Below, one piece after another: positions 37,392 through 46,800 of a DNA stretch of 64,000 nt (position 1 is the first letter of the stretch; every line of letters begins with the position of its first letter). This DNA comes from Flavobacterium cheongpyeongense. GTDB taxonomy: Bacteria > Bacteroidota > Bacteroidia > Flavobacteriales > Flavobacteriaceae. The position numbers and the translations under genes were made by a program. The stretch is from positions 124,001 through 188,000 of the forward strand of contig NZ_QJHK01000002.1 in assembly GCF_003202435.1 (NCBI RefSeq). Direction: 5' to 3'. A model generated the notes under the pieces. The model searched no databases. It saw only the letters and a program-made list of their open reading frames with translations, and was not told the DNA's origin.

Positions 37392-40300
37392 TTATTTTCT
37401 TTCGGAAATTAATTTATCAATCAATTCAACTCTATTTGTTTGTTCTTGATATTTAGCATCACTTGGTTTGTACTCAGCCCTAATTTCTAAAGCTCTTTTT
37501 TTATATATTTTCAATGTTTTAATCGATAGCCCGTCCGGAATAATAATTTTATCTGTTCTATACATATCAATTTTCCCTTTAATTACCTTTCCATCAGAAG
37601 CTCTAACTTTAGGAATAGTTTTTACAATATTAGATTTAAAAAAATCATCAATTATTGAAAAATCTTTTCTCCCTTTTAGACGTCCTAAAGTAGTAAACCT
37701 AAATTTAGACCCCAAACCAGCCAATCCTCCTGTTTCACTTTCAGCTTCAGCTTCCAAAACACCAATAGCACTTTGATATCCAGCTATATTCAACCACTGA
37801 TCTGAACTAACAGAACTCCAACCACCATAATTACTTGGCCCTCCATGTTTTTCAGCTGCTCGCATTTCAGCACCAGAAGAAAAAGTCCATGTAACGTCCT
37901 CAGTAGAGATACGATCGCCATCTAAACCAGCTGTTATTGTGACTGTTCCGTGTACAATATATTCTTTCCTTGGATTCTTGACTGTAACACCATATCCTGA
38001 ATTTTTTGTAGTGTGTACAATTTGTTTTTCTATAATATCTGTGGAATGAGAGTATTTCAAATATGGCTTACCATTTTTAGGTTGAACCAAAGTATAATGC
38101 ATCTGTTCCAATCCATCCAAATCAATAGCCTGGATAGGCGTGTTGCTTGCAAACTGATAAGGTGTTAATTCAGGATAAGATTTCGTCAAAGGATCCTCAT
38201 TAAAGAACCTACCAACTCTAGGATTGTACATCCTCATTCCATAATCCTGGAAGTTTCCTTCACCCATTATTTCATCATCTTCTTCTTTCCCATTAAACCC
38301 ATAACGGTATCCATTAGGTTCACTAGTTCCGTGCCTATTAGGTACTAGCATCCCAAAAGGATAATAATCAGAATAACTAAGAACGTCAGGATTAAATACC
38401 CCTGCAGTAGCGGTAGGGATTTTTTTGTCGCTTATTACCGCCAGTACATTGCCTAAATGGTTGGATAATTCAAAATGTTTATCACCAATCAAAGATACAA
38501 AATTTGTCGGAACCGGATCAGGTGTTCCGCTGGTAGTGGCGCTGTTGTATACCACTAAACTTTTGGTTTCCATACCTAGTCGGCTGCTGCCAAAAATATG
38601 GTGTTCCTTAAGCGTCAAAACAGACTCGTTGTTATTGGCCTGTACAGGTGTAATTTGTGCCACAAAAGTACTGCCCTGAACCGCTGTGAAATTTTTAAGC
38701 GTAATAGAATTCCCTGCCTGCAGCTTTAAATTTCCGTTTGCACTTACGCTTGCAGTACTGCCGTCACTGGTCATAAATATGTTATTGATGGCGCGTTTTA
38801 AGGCAACACTAGTAACATTGTAGCTGTTTAAAAGCAGGTCGTTTTGCAGGTCGGTTTCCTTAGGCTTAAATTTTTCTTCATATACGCCAAGCACATTCCC
38901 CTGGGCATCGTGAGCATAATAAGTGGTGGTGATAAGGCCCGGTTTCACTTCTTTTTTAGCGATTCGGTTTCCTAAGCCATTGTATTCAAAAGCATAGGTT
39001 ACAGTTCCTTTTACGACACTTTTTACTTTTCCGTCAACACGCCAGTTTATGAGTATCCCTTCAGTTTTATCTTCAATAAGCTGTCCTATATCGTCATAAA
39101 TATAATTATGCGTTTCAGGATTATTGATATTATACGTTATGCCAGGGGTTAAGGCAGCCAGTTTGGTCACCTGATCTTCTAAATCGCCAACAAATGTTGC
39201 TGCCGGTATCGGAGCCGCATCTTTAACCAGGGCCAGTTTATTGCTGTTTCGGTAGGGCTTGCCGGCTTCATTAGGATACTCATAGGTTAGTTTATCCATG
39301 TCGGTTGGTACTCCGTTGCTGTTTGGCGCTTTCCTGTTTAGAGTCTGGAGGTTTCCGTTTTTATCATACGAATAACTCGAATCGTAGCTGGTAGTTCCGG
39401 AAGTCGCGTTAGGTACAATCGCACTGGAAGTCATTTTTGTTATACGATTGAGCTGGTCATACGTATAAGTGTTCTTTTGAATGTTAAGCAAACTGCCATC
39501 GGTTTTGCGTATTGCAGTAGTCATTTGCTTGATGTTGCCATTAAACAAATCTTTTGAATTGGGCTGAATCGTGCTATTTCGGCTGTACATCAAAGGTTTG
39601 AAGCCCGAAGTTTCATCGGGACTGCCAATAGACTTATAATCTGTGTCGTAATAGTTTAAAGAATATCCAAAAGCATCAAATGTTTTGGTGGTTCCTGAAG
39701 CCAGTCCGTCTTGTCCCATATCATTGGCAGCAGCGGTCAGGTTTTCACCATTTACGGCTTTAAGCCATCCTTGCAGTGTATAGGCATAATCGATACCCTG
39801 TACTTTTTTATTCCCTAGCTCAACTCGTGCCAGAGGACCGTGGAGATAGTATTTATAATTCGCTTCTTTTTCCCATAGCACATTGTCTGATGAGGTCTGT
39901 ACATCAACAATTCGATTATCTGCATCATAATTGTACTTATGAATAAATAAATCAGGCTTATTAGGCTGAAAGGTCACTGTATTTACATTCCCGCTGATAA
40001 GGTCATAATCGTATACGACTCTTTTGATATGTTTTTCGCAATCATTTTTGGTAGGAGAATAACAATTAGGATCTCTAAGTGCCGAATAATAATTGACTAC
40101 TTCTTTTACATTGCCATGAATATCGTAATTATATAAAATAGCATTGTTGAAATTCAGCGGAGACGCCGCTATATAAGTGTCATAATAAAAAACACCAGTT
40201 ACCCTGTTTATATTATTGAGGGCAGGAGTAGTAGATTTATCCGAAAAGAAATAAGATGCATTTCGGGTATATACAGGAGGAGTTACTCCCAGCGGAACCG

Positions 40301-43300
40301 AAGGACTCCAGTTTTCTACAGCAACATCATCAGAATATACGGTTCGGGTGACTTCGCCCTTGCTGGCAATATTATCGGTAAAGCCATTCACTATCGCAGC
40401 ACCTCCATAAACTAATTTTCCCTCATCATTGATCGTATAAGTCGTTGCTGCAGTTGTATTTGGATTCTGCACTTCGCCGGCTTCCAAAATACGGCCTAAT
40501 CCATCGTAGGCAGTATAACTGAATCTTACCGATCCTGATACCGGCTTGGCTTGATTTGCATTTTGTGAGGCAATAATTCGGCCTAATTTGTCGTAAGCGA
40601 AACGGGTTTCACCACCATCAGGCGTTTTTTGCCACACCAATTGATTTAATGTGTTGTATTTGTATTGGGTTTTAAAGGTGTGGGCAGGCTGCAACGCTGT
40701 ATTTTCTACAGGATTGTTGGCGGATGTTCGGTACGCATTTATATTGTCGTTTGCGGCCTTATTCAAAGTCATACGCTGTACTCCTTCAGGTGCCACAGTC
40801 TGGGTAAGGTTTCCTGCCTGATCATAATAGTATAAGGTATATTGATATTCCTTATCGGTATAATTCATATCAAAAGTCTCAACTGCAGTCATCGCCTGAG
40901 TAATATAATCTTTTATGAATTTCTGTTTTTTGGCTTCTATAACACTGTTGTAAATATCATTACCAAATGCACCATCTATATTAATACTAAAATGATCGCA
41001 GGTTTTTGCTTCATCAGCAGGCATTGGGCTTGTGAAAGTATTTGACAGGGGAGCCGGCGGACATAAAGTATTGGTTTTCCTAAATTCTATATTTACCCAG
41101 TTATTCCAGTTCAGTAAATCGGCATCAGTTGCATGAGCTACGTAATAAGCGGAATATTGTGTAATGGCATTTCCGATATCTGAAAAACCATAATTAAGAT
41201 AGGTATTTCCAAATTCTGAAATGGTTCTGAAACGAATATCGTGTGCGGAGTTTAAACCAATACTTTTCATTTGATTGATATAAGCCTTGTAACTATCAAA
41301 AATATATTGGTAGTTGTTCTCACAAAATTGTACGGTGGCAACATCGATACTGTAATTGGACAGAGCAGCAGGAACCCCACTTTTGCCATTTATAAATTCG
41401 ATGTATTCCGTTTTTTTGGCACTGTCGCAGGCAACGGGTGCTACAGGCTGCGGGATACATCTTAAAATTGGACAATCAAAACTACGGCCTGGTAAAGTCA
41501 TTGTTCCATTAACGCTATATATTAGTCCACGTTCTAAATGATATTTTAATGAAAACCTAAATGTCGGTGATGAATAATTACTTATTTCAAAAGAGATAAA
41601 AGTCTGGACAGTAGGAAAATTAGATCTATTACTAAAAAAGAATTTTGCAACAATTACATTTCCTTTTTTTATGAAGTAAGTAGCACCGGAATCTCCTGGG
41701 ACCTTATACCAAACTGTTAAGGGATCCACACCAAAAAACTCTTCTAAATGAGTATTTTTATAAGAAACATAATTTGAGATATTAACAGGAGTGGTAGATT
41801 CTAAATTGTAAGCTAACTCATTAAAAAGTTTTACAAAATCGGTCTGTAATTCAGTTATTTGATTATAATTACATTCGTTAGATGAACCTGCATTCGGATT
41901 TAATACTTCTCCAATGCTATTAGTGTCAACTCCACATTCGCCTATTGGGGCAGAGGTTGTTCCTGTTAATAGAATTTCTCCAATTTTTACAGCATTTGAT
42001 CCGTTACTGATTTCAGCAATTACTTTGAATTTGAAAATACCGCTTCCTGCCGTAGAAGCTGCTTTATCATAGAAAAATTGTTTTAGATTGATAATTTTCC
42101 AGGTCGAGCCATAAACAGACCAGTTGTAAGTAGATGATGGTGTAGTCAAACTTGTAATACCGCTGGTGATGCTGGGTGTAGTACTGCTAAAACGGATGTC
42201 TAATTTTGTTCCCGAAGAAGTCGAGTTGATAGTAAGTGTAGCAGTAGGTATTGCAACGCCCGGGGATAATGCTTTTAATAAATTAGTACTTAAATATTGC
42301 TTATTAAATGTTGAATAAGTAGCATTTGTAGTAGTAAACGTAATAGGAAGAATTGGATCTTTAAAAAAGTTATTTAAAAAAAGATCTAAATCTGATAAAA
42401 GTGGACAATTACCTGTTTGGGCATAGACCTGATAATGGTTTACAGCTTTCGCATTAGTGACTACTGTATTAGGATCTGCTGAAGAATCATAACTATAATC
42501 TGTCGGAATAAAACGTCTTTCCAGTTTTGCATATAGAGGTGCACTGCTGCTGGCGCATAATGTGCCTGAAGTAGTGATGGACTGGATGGCATTGTTGATC
42601 GCTGTTTTTTGGGTCGCAAAACTGCTGCTCAGCACATTGGCTACATTTTTAGACTTTTCCGGACCAATACAACCATTATATGTTTTTTTCTCTAAAGCAT
42701 AAAGGTTCATATAAATGTGCTTTATATTGGCCTTTAGCCCCAGATATAAAGATTTATAGATGTTCCATATCGCATCTTTTTGTTCTGGTGTTGCTGAACT
42801 AAATGCTGAGTTGCAATTAGTAGTTAAAGGCGAACACAAGACGGTCTTAACCGCATTTTGAAACATTGTCAAACTGACATTATTGGCATCCTTGGCATAA
42901 TTGGTTTTTAGTGCCTGATACATGATACTGGTATTGCCAGAGGTATTTGGGTTATATCTTAGAGCAGGCTGGTTAGTGGTTTCAATACCAGCACTTGTAA
43001 AACTTTGAAAATAGGGGTCGTTGGTGTAAATGAAGTCAAAATTTCCTGAGGAATCAATGAACCCATTTGATTGTGCCTGTAGAAAAGTAGTGGTGTTTTG
43101 GACACGGTTGTCATAATCGTCTGAATTTAAGGTAACAGAAACACCGTTAATTGTAACAGTTTTTGTGATTCCACATAGTGCTTTGGTGTACACCAGATAA
43201 TTATATTCCGGATGATATTTTACCAATGAAGCAGCCCAGCCATCATCCCATTTGACAATAAAATCTTTATTGTGTTTCAGGTATTGTGGCAATACCTTAT

Positions 43301-46148
43301 AGGTAATTGAATTATCAGGGTTAGTGATTTCCCGTTTACCCGCTGGTGGAATATCACTATACTTATCAATTTCAGGGTCAAATGTAATTTCTCCATTTGC
43401 AGCAGTTGTAGTTTCTAACTCAATCCACGGAATGGATTCATCCTCATTTACATAGGGTGTTGTGGGTTTTTTCCAGTTATTTCCAGAAGTTGAATTATCA
43501 GCATAATAAAATAATTGGTTTCCTGTTATGCTTTCCGGACTTGTATTATTAAAGACACTTACTTTATAGGCAGGATTTGGTGTAACCGGAAGATTTTCAT
43601 CATTAACATAGGTATTCGATGTAGCTCCGTATTGGCCATTTGGGCTCACATCCGCCAGCAGCATTCCTTCATTTACATCGCATGAAGGTGCAAATACAGC
43701 ATCAGGGTCACAATATTTCTTACATTCACTGCTTAACAAATCCCATTCTTTAGAAAAACGGGTCGTTAAGCCTGATTTTTCTTCTGCGTCAATAGCAGTA
43801 CCATTAGTATTTGTAGCACCATTAAGCTGAACATTAATGGTTGTACCAGTAATCGATACAGTAATTAAAGTACTGGAATAATAGGCGTTAAATGAATTCT
43901 GGATATATGCTGGTTTTTCTCCTAATTTATCCTCGCAGGTTTTACAGCTAAATTTACAATTTTCAATTAACAGTGATGCATCTGCCTTATATGCATTAGG
44001 GTTTATATAACAGGACGAACTAGGGGTGGTCAGTTTTTTTACATAGTGGGCTGCATAAGATTTTAATGCACTTTCATTTACTTTCAGCTCTTTTGATAAA
44101 CTATATTTTCCCGCTGTGAGTTGAGGGGTACTAAGTCCACTAAGGCCACTTTTGTTTATTGTAACTCCTGCCGGGATTCCATCTAATTTTTTTTCACCTA
44201 AAGGCTGGTGTACAGGCGTTGTTAATTGTTCTTCTCCACAATTGTTTTTAAGGGATATATCCAGATCGTAAACAAAAGGATAAGAAAAAGCAGGGGTCTG
44301 GCATTCCGGCTGAAAAGAACTGCTTTGATTGAAAGTATAACTAAAACTATAAGGTATAAGATCTGAAACTACAATCTCCTTAGTAATTGTTTTTTTATCC
44401 AAATTGCCTTTAAATGAACCACTTTCCTGCAATGTATTACTGGTGATTAAATTGTTGTTTATTGGACTGCCTGCGCTTGTTTCCTCAGGAAGGCTCTCTA
44501 AATTAGTAAAATTTGCTCCTGCCAGCGCAGTTGCAATGGTTCTTCCCTGCGGATCTAAATAACTTACAGAAATTTGGCCATTAGGATCAATTACGGTGTT
44601 TTTTTTGTAATGGGAAACATCTCCCACTTTATAACCAAAAAGTCTGTTTAGTTCTATATCTGACGGAACTCCGTAAAAATATTTCATTTCATGGCCGGAT
44701 CCCAGTTGGTGTTTGTCGCCAACGCCTCCTTTGCGCGAAATTCTTCCGGTGTTGTCCGGTGTATATTCTGTCTGGGAAAAAGGATACAGTTTTGCATCCG
44801 GAATAAAGTTTCGATTTACAGAAGTTGAGAAATCATTATTTGCCGAGTAGTATCTGCTTGCCCCTGAAACAGTATTGGTCATGGACGCTGTCGTAGTTGT
44901 ACAGCTATTTGGGCCATAATCAAAATTTTTATTTGAATATCGGGTAGTGGCATTAAACAAATTATAATTTGGAAAATAATGAATTGTATTATCGGCGGCC
45001 GGAGTTGGCAATACCTCAATAGCAGGCCTTCCCTGAGTATCATATATAACTTCACCTACAATAGCAACATTGTCTGAGTTTATTTTGGTAACGGTCTGGC
45101 GATTTCGGAGAGATCCGTCAAAATAACTAACGACTTCTTTTTTCTTCCCGTCTTCGGCATAACTGGCCTGAAATTGCCAGTTTTTATTATTTTCATGCTC
45201 GGCTATTGTAATTTGATTGGGCCAGTCTGCAACAGTTGTTTTTGCTCCGGTTCCTGAACTCCAGATTCCATATGTTTTTGCATTTTCATTAGTAGCATTT
45301 CGCCCTATCCCTCTTATTCTGTACATCAGATACCCTTTGCTGTAAATTTGTGGAATATCGTAATTATTTGCAGATCCATTTGCTTTTATTACAATTCGGG
45401 TATTATTCAAATCGAAATTTCTTTCCGTAAACGGAATATTTTGAGGAGGAGTAACAGCAGTACTGTTTGTTTCACTATAATTATCAACCCATGTCCATTC
45501 TAACTCGTATTCAATGGCTCCTGTTAAAGCGCCCCAGGAAATTTTAACGGCTGTTGCATTAGTATTTGTTGTTGCTGTTGGGCTAATTAAAGTCGTAGCC
45601 AAAGGATAATATCTTCGGGCCTTGAATCCCATATTTACCGTGACATTATTTAGTTGGGCAGTGGCAGAAGAAATTGGAATTACAGTATTGGAAAGATCTT
45701 TTACTACAATGCTGTTAGAAACCAAGGCGACTTTAATCCCAAATTTATTTTTGATTTTATAATAATTTAAGTCGCTAAAAGCAGGGCTGACGGTACTAAA
45801 ATTATGATTGTAGTTGACAGTCATAGTTTTGGTAACCATTTCGGCCGTAAGTAAAGTTCCAGACTGGTCATAAGGTGTAATCTCAAAAGCCGCCGTGACG
45901 CTATATCCGGTATAAGGTGCTTTTTCATTGTCTATTGCCAATGAAAAATAGCAATAAGCATCTATGTTTTTTTGATTGGGGATATTGTATTCAGAATCCA
46001 GAACAGTACCGGCGGTAAAAGTTCGTAATGGTGTTGGGCTAAAACTGCCATATTCCTGTTCTTGTACCTGAGCGTGGGAGAACAGTGAAAAGCAAAATGC
46101 AACAAGCAGATAGAATTTTTTGATCCAATTTTTGAATATAATGTCCAT
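37392..46148 (-). CDS. Complete Rhs-repeat polymorphic toxin
   Basis: The 2918-aa protein has a Sec signal (ending near LFSHAQ), an N-terminal beta-rich part (about 30-300), a DUF6443-like region (about 310-450, with VVSYFDGSLRNRQTV and YDTQGRPAIEVLPTP), and a long middle domain. The RHS/YD repeats run from about 1830 to 2470 (YKYNTLNQLVWQKTPDGG, YDKLGRIIASQ, YNYDADNRIVDVQ). The hyper-conserved core is YRYGFNGKEEDDE through YQFASNTPIQAIDLDGLE (near 2680). The tip (about 2680-2918) is variable and has no motif I can name; it is basic and Lys-rich at the end, which fits a nucleic-acid target. It is the only rhs gene here with an N-terminus. No type VI secretion genes are in the window, so export by Sec and possibly type IX is assumed. 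Confidence 0.9.
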   Translation of the reverse strand: MDIIFKNWIKKFYLLVAFCFSLFSHAQVQEQEYGSFSPTPLRTFTAGTVLDSEYNIPNQKNIDAYCYFSLAIDNEKAPYTGYSVTAAFEITPYDQSGTLLTAEMVTKTMTVNYNHNFSTVSPAFSDLNYYKIKNKFGIKVALVSNSIVVKDLSNTVIPISSATAQLNNVTVNMGFKARRYYPLATTLISPTATTNTNATAVKISWGALTGAIEYELEWTWVDNYSETNSTAVTPPQNIPFTERNFDLNNTRIVIKANGSANNYDIPQIYSKGYLMYRIRGIGRNATNENAKTYGIWSSGTGAKTTVADWPNQITIAEHENNKNWQFQASYAEDGKKKEVVSYFDGSLRNRQTVTKINSDNVAIVGEVIYDTQGRPAIEVLPTPAADNTIHYFPNYNLFNATTRYSNKNFDYGPNSCTTTTASMTNTVSGASRYYSANNDFSTSVNRNFIPDAKLYPFSQTEYTPDNTGRISRKGGVGDKHQLGSGHEMKYFYGVPSDIELNRLFGYKVGDVSHYKKNTVIDPNGQISVSYLDPQGRTIATALAGANFTNLESLPEETSAGSPINNNLITSNTLQESGSFKGNLDKKTITKEIVVSDLIPYSFSYTFNQSSSFQPECQTPAFSYPFVYDLDISLKNNCGEEQLTTPVHQPLGEKKLDGIPAGVTINKSGLSGLSTPQLTAGKYSLSKELKVNESALKSYAAHYVKKLTTPSSSCYINPNAYKADASLLIENCKFSCKTCEDKLGEKPAYIQNSFNAYYSSTLITVSITGTTINVQLNGATNTNGTAIDAEEKSGLTTRFSKEWDLLSSECKKYCDPDAVFAPSCDVNEGMLLADVSPNGQYGATSNTYVNDENLPVTPNPAYKVSVFNNTSPESITGNQLFYYADNSTSGNNWKKPTTPYVNEDESIPWIELETTTAANGEITFDPEIDKYSDIPPAGKREITNPDNSITYKVLPQYLKHNKDFIVKWDDGWAASLVKYHPEYNYLVYTKALCGITKTVTINGVSVTLNSDDYDNRVQNTTTFLQAQSNGFIDSSGNFDFIYTNDPYFQSFTSAGIETTNQPALRYNPNTSGNTSIMYQALKTNYAKDANNVSLTMFQNAVKTVLCSPLTTNCNSAFSSATPEQKDAIWNIYKSLYLGLKANIKHIYMNLYALEKKTYNGCIGPEKSKNVANVLSSSFATQKTAINNAIQSITTSGTLCASSSAPLYAKLERRFIPTDYSYDSSADPNTVVTNAKAVNHYQVYAQTGNCPLLSDLDLFLNNFFKDPILPITFTTTNATYSTFNKQYLSTNLLKALSPGVAIPTATLTINSTSSGTKLDIRFSSTTPSITSGITSLTTPSSTYNWSVYGSTWKIINLKQFFYDKAASTAGSGIFKFKVIAEISNGSNAVKIGEILLTGTTSAPIGECGVDTNSIGEVLNPNAGSSNECNYNQITELQTDFVKLFNELAYNLESTTPVNISNYVSYKNTHLEEFFGVDPLTVWYKVPGDSGATYFIKKGNVIVAKFFFSNRSNFPTVQTFISFEISNYSSPTFRFSLKYHLERGLIYSVNGTMTLPGRSFDCPILRCIPQPVAPVACDSAKKTEYIEFINGKSGVPAALSNYSIDVATVQFCENNYQYIFDSYKAYINQMKSIGLNSAHDIRFRTISEFGNTYLNYGFSDIGNAITQYSAYYVAHATDADLLNWNNWVNIEFRKTNTLCPPAPLSNTFTSPMPADEAKTCDHFSINIDGAFGNDIYNSVIEAKKQKFIKDYITQAMTAVETFDMNYTDKEYQYTLYYYDQAGNLTQTVAPEGVQRMTLNKAANDNINAYRTSANNPVENTALQPAHTFKTQYKYNTLNQLVWQKTPDGGETRFAYDKLGRIIASQNANQAKPVSGSVRFSYTAYDGLGRILEAGEVQNPNTTAATTYTINDEGKLVYGGAAIVNGFTDNIASKGEVTRTVYSDDVAVENWSPSVPLGVTPPVYTRNASYFFSDKSTTPALNNINRVTGVFYYDTYIAASPLNFNNAILYNYDIHGNVKEVVNYYSALRDPNCYSPTKNDCEKHIKRVVYDYDLISGNVNTVTFQPNKPDLFIHKYNYDADNRIVDVQTSSDNVLWEKEANYKYYLHGPLARVELGNKKVQGIDYAYTLQGWLKAVNGENLTAAANDMGQDGLASGTTKTFDAFGYSLNYYDTDYKSIGSPDETSGFKPLMYSRNSTIQPNSKDLFNGNIKQMTTAIRKTDGSLLNIQKNTYTYDQLNRITKMTSSAIVPNATSGTTSYDSSYSYDKNGNLQTLNRKAPNSNGVPTDMDKLTYEYPNEAGKPYRNSNKLALVKDAAPIPAATFVGDLEDQVTKLAALTPGITYNINNPETHNYIYDDIGQLIEDKTEGILINWRVDGKVKSVVKGTVTYAFEYNGLGNRIAKKEVKPGLITTTYYAHDAQGNVLGVYEEKFKPKETDLQNDLLLNSYNVTSVALKRAINNIFMTSDGSTASVSANGNLKLQAGNSITLKNFTAVQGSTFVAQITPVQANNNESVLTLKEHHIFGSSRLGMETKSLVVYNSATTSGTPDPVPTNFVSLIGDKHFELSNHLGNVLAVISDKKIPTATAGVFNPDVLSYSDYYPFGMLVPNRHGTSEPNGYRYGFNGKEEDDEIMGEGNFQDYGMRMYNPRVGRFFNEDPLTKSYPELTPYQFASNTPIQAIDLDGLEQMHYTLVQPKNGKPYLKYSHSTDIIEKQIVHTTKNSGYGVTVKNPRKEYIVHGTVTITAGLDGDRISTEDVTWTFSSGAEMRAAEKHGGPSNYGGWSSVSSDQWLNIAGYQSAIGVLEAEAESETGGLAGLGSKFRFTTLGRLKGRKDFSIIDDFFKSNIVKTIPKVRASDGKVIKGKIDMYRTDKIIIPDGLSIKTLKIYKKRALEIRAEYKPSDAKYQEQTNRVELIDKLISERK
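38293..38909 (-). repeat. Rhs core repeat, copy 3 (in the complete gene)
   Basis: About 620 bp shared with the two orphan cassettes. In this copy the frame continues upstream into the RHS repeats, which shows where the orphans were cut. Confidence 0.85.
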
Positions 46149-46199
46149 ATATTTTTAATATTGATTTGGAATTAAAAGTTTTGTGCTGAAACAGATTTT

Positions 46200-46784
46200 T
46201 TATGGCGTAATTTTAGCCGTACTGCTTCTGGTTTCCTGTATGGTATAAATTCCTTTTTCGGTTTCTTTTTTTACCCGGATGAGTCCTCCCTCTAAGTCAT
46301 ATTCATAAAAGGTGGCATAGTTGTTTTCATCTAATTCTGCTATCAGTCTTTGGGTGTCTTCATCATAAACAAAACTTTTAAGACTTCCATCGTAGGGATA
46401 AAACCGTATGTCATCAAAATAACAGTTTGGCGAAGTTCCGCTACAATTTAAATCAATTTTGATATTTGCATTTGCGTCTAATATTGGTATAGGCGGGATT
46501 TCCAGAATACCAATAATTCGCTGCCACCCATCAATAATTGTCCCGGAAGGAGCGCAGGTTATGGTCTTGATGACGGTGGGATTATTTACTGAGACAGCTA
46601 TTGAAGAATTGGTATAAGTTACAGGCAATATTGTTTGCGTTTCTTTTACCCATCCGCTTACAATATACTTTGTTGCTGAGGTAGTAGAAGTGAGAGGCAT
46701 GAAAGAGCCCTCATCATTACTTTGAGCGAAAGAAGCTGACATAATGACCAGGAATAGGGTGAAGGTGTATATTGTTTTTTTCAT
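46200..46784 (-). CDS. Small secreted Rhs-associated protein
   Basis: The 194-aa protein has a signal peptide (ending near SASFAQ), a beta-sandwich carbohydrate-binding-like part (about 30-130, including DGWQRIIGILEIPP and CYFDDIRFYPYDG), and a conserved ending YDEDTQRLIAELDENNYATFYEYD plus GGLIRVKKETE, quoted here in two parts. In related Bacteroidota this ending is commonly the C-terminus of a large Rhs-partner protein. Here it is a separate gene between the 2021-aa partner (16 bp upstream) and rhs (51 bp downstream). Confidence 0.65.
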   Translation of the reverse strand: MKKTIYTFTLFLVIMSASFAQSNDEGSFMPLTSTTSATKYIVSGWVKETQTILPVTYTNSSIAVSVNNPTVIKTITCAPSGTIIDGWQRIIGILEIPPIPILDANANIKIDLNCSGTSPNCYFDDIRFYPYDGSLKSFVYDEDTQRLIAELDENNYATFYEYDLEGGLIRVKKETEKGIYTIQETRSSTAKITP

Positions 46785-46800
46785 TTTTTACTATTTAAAA

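Noticed and set aside
33519..38679. Three nearly identical 84-codon plus-strand frames (near 33519, 35988 and 38425)
   Set aside because: They are antisense copies of the repeated Rhs core and so recur only because the core does.
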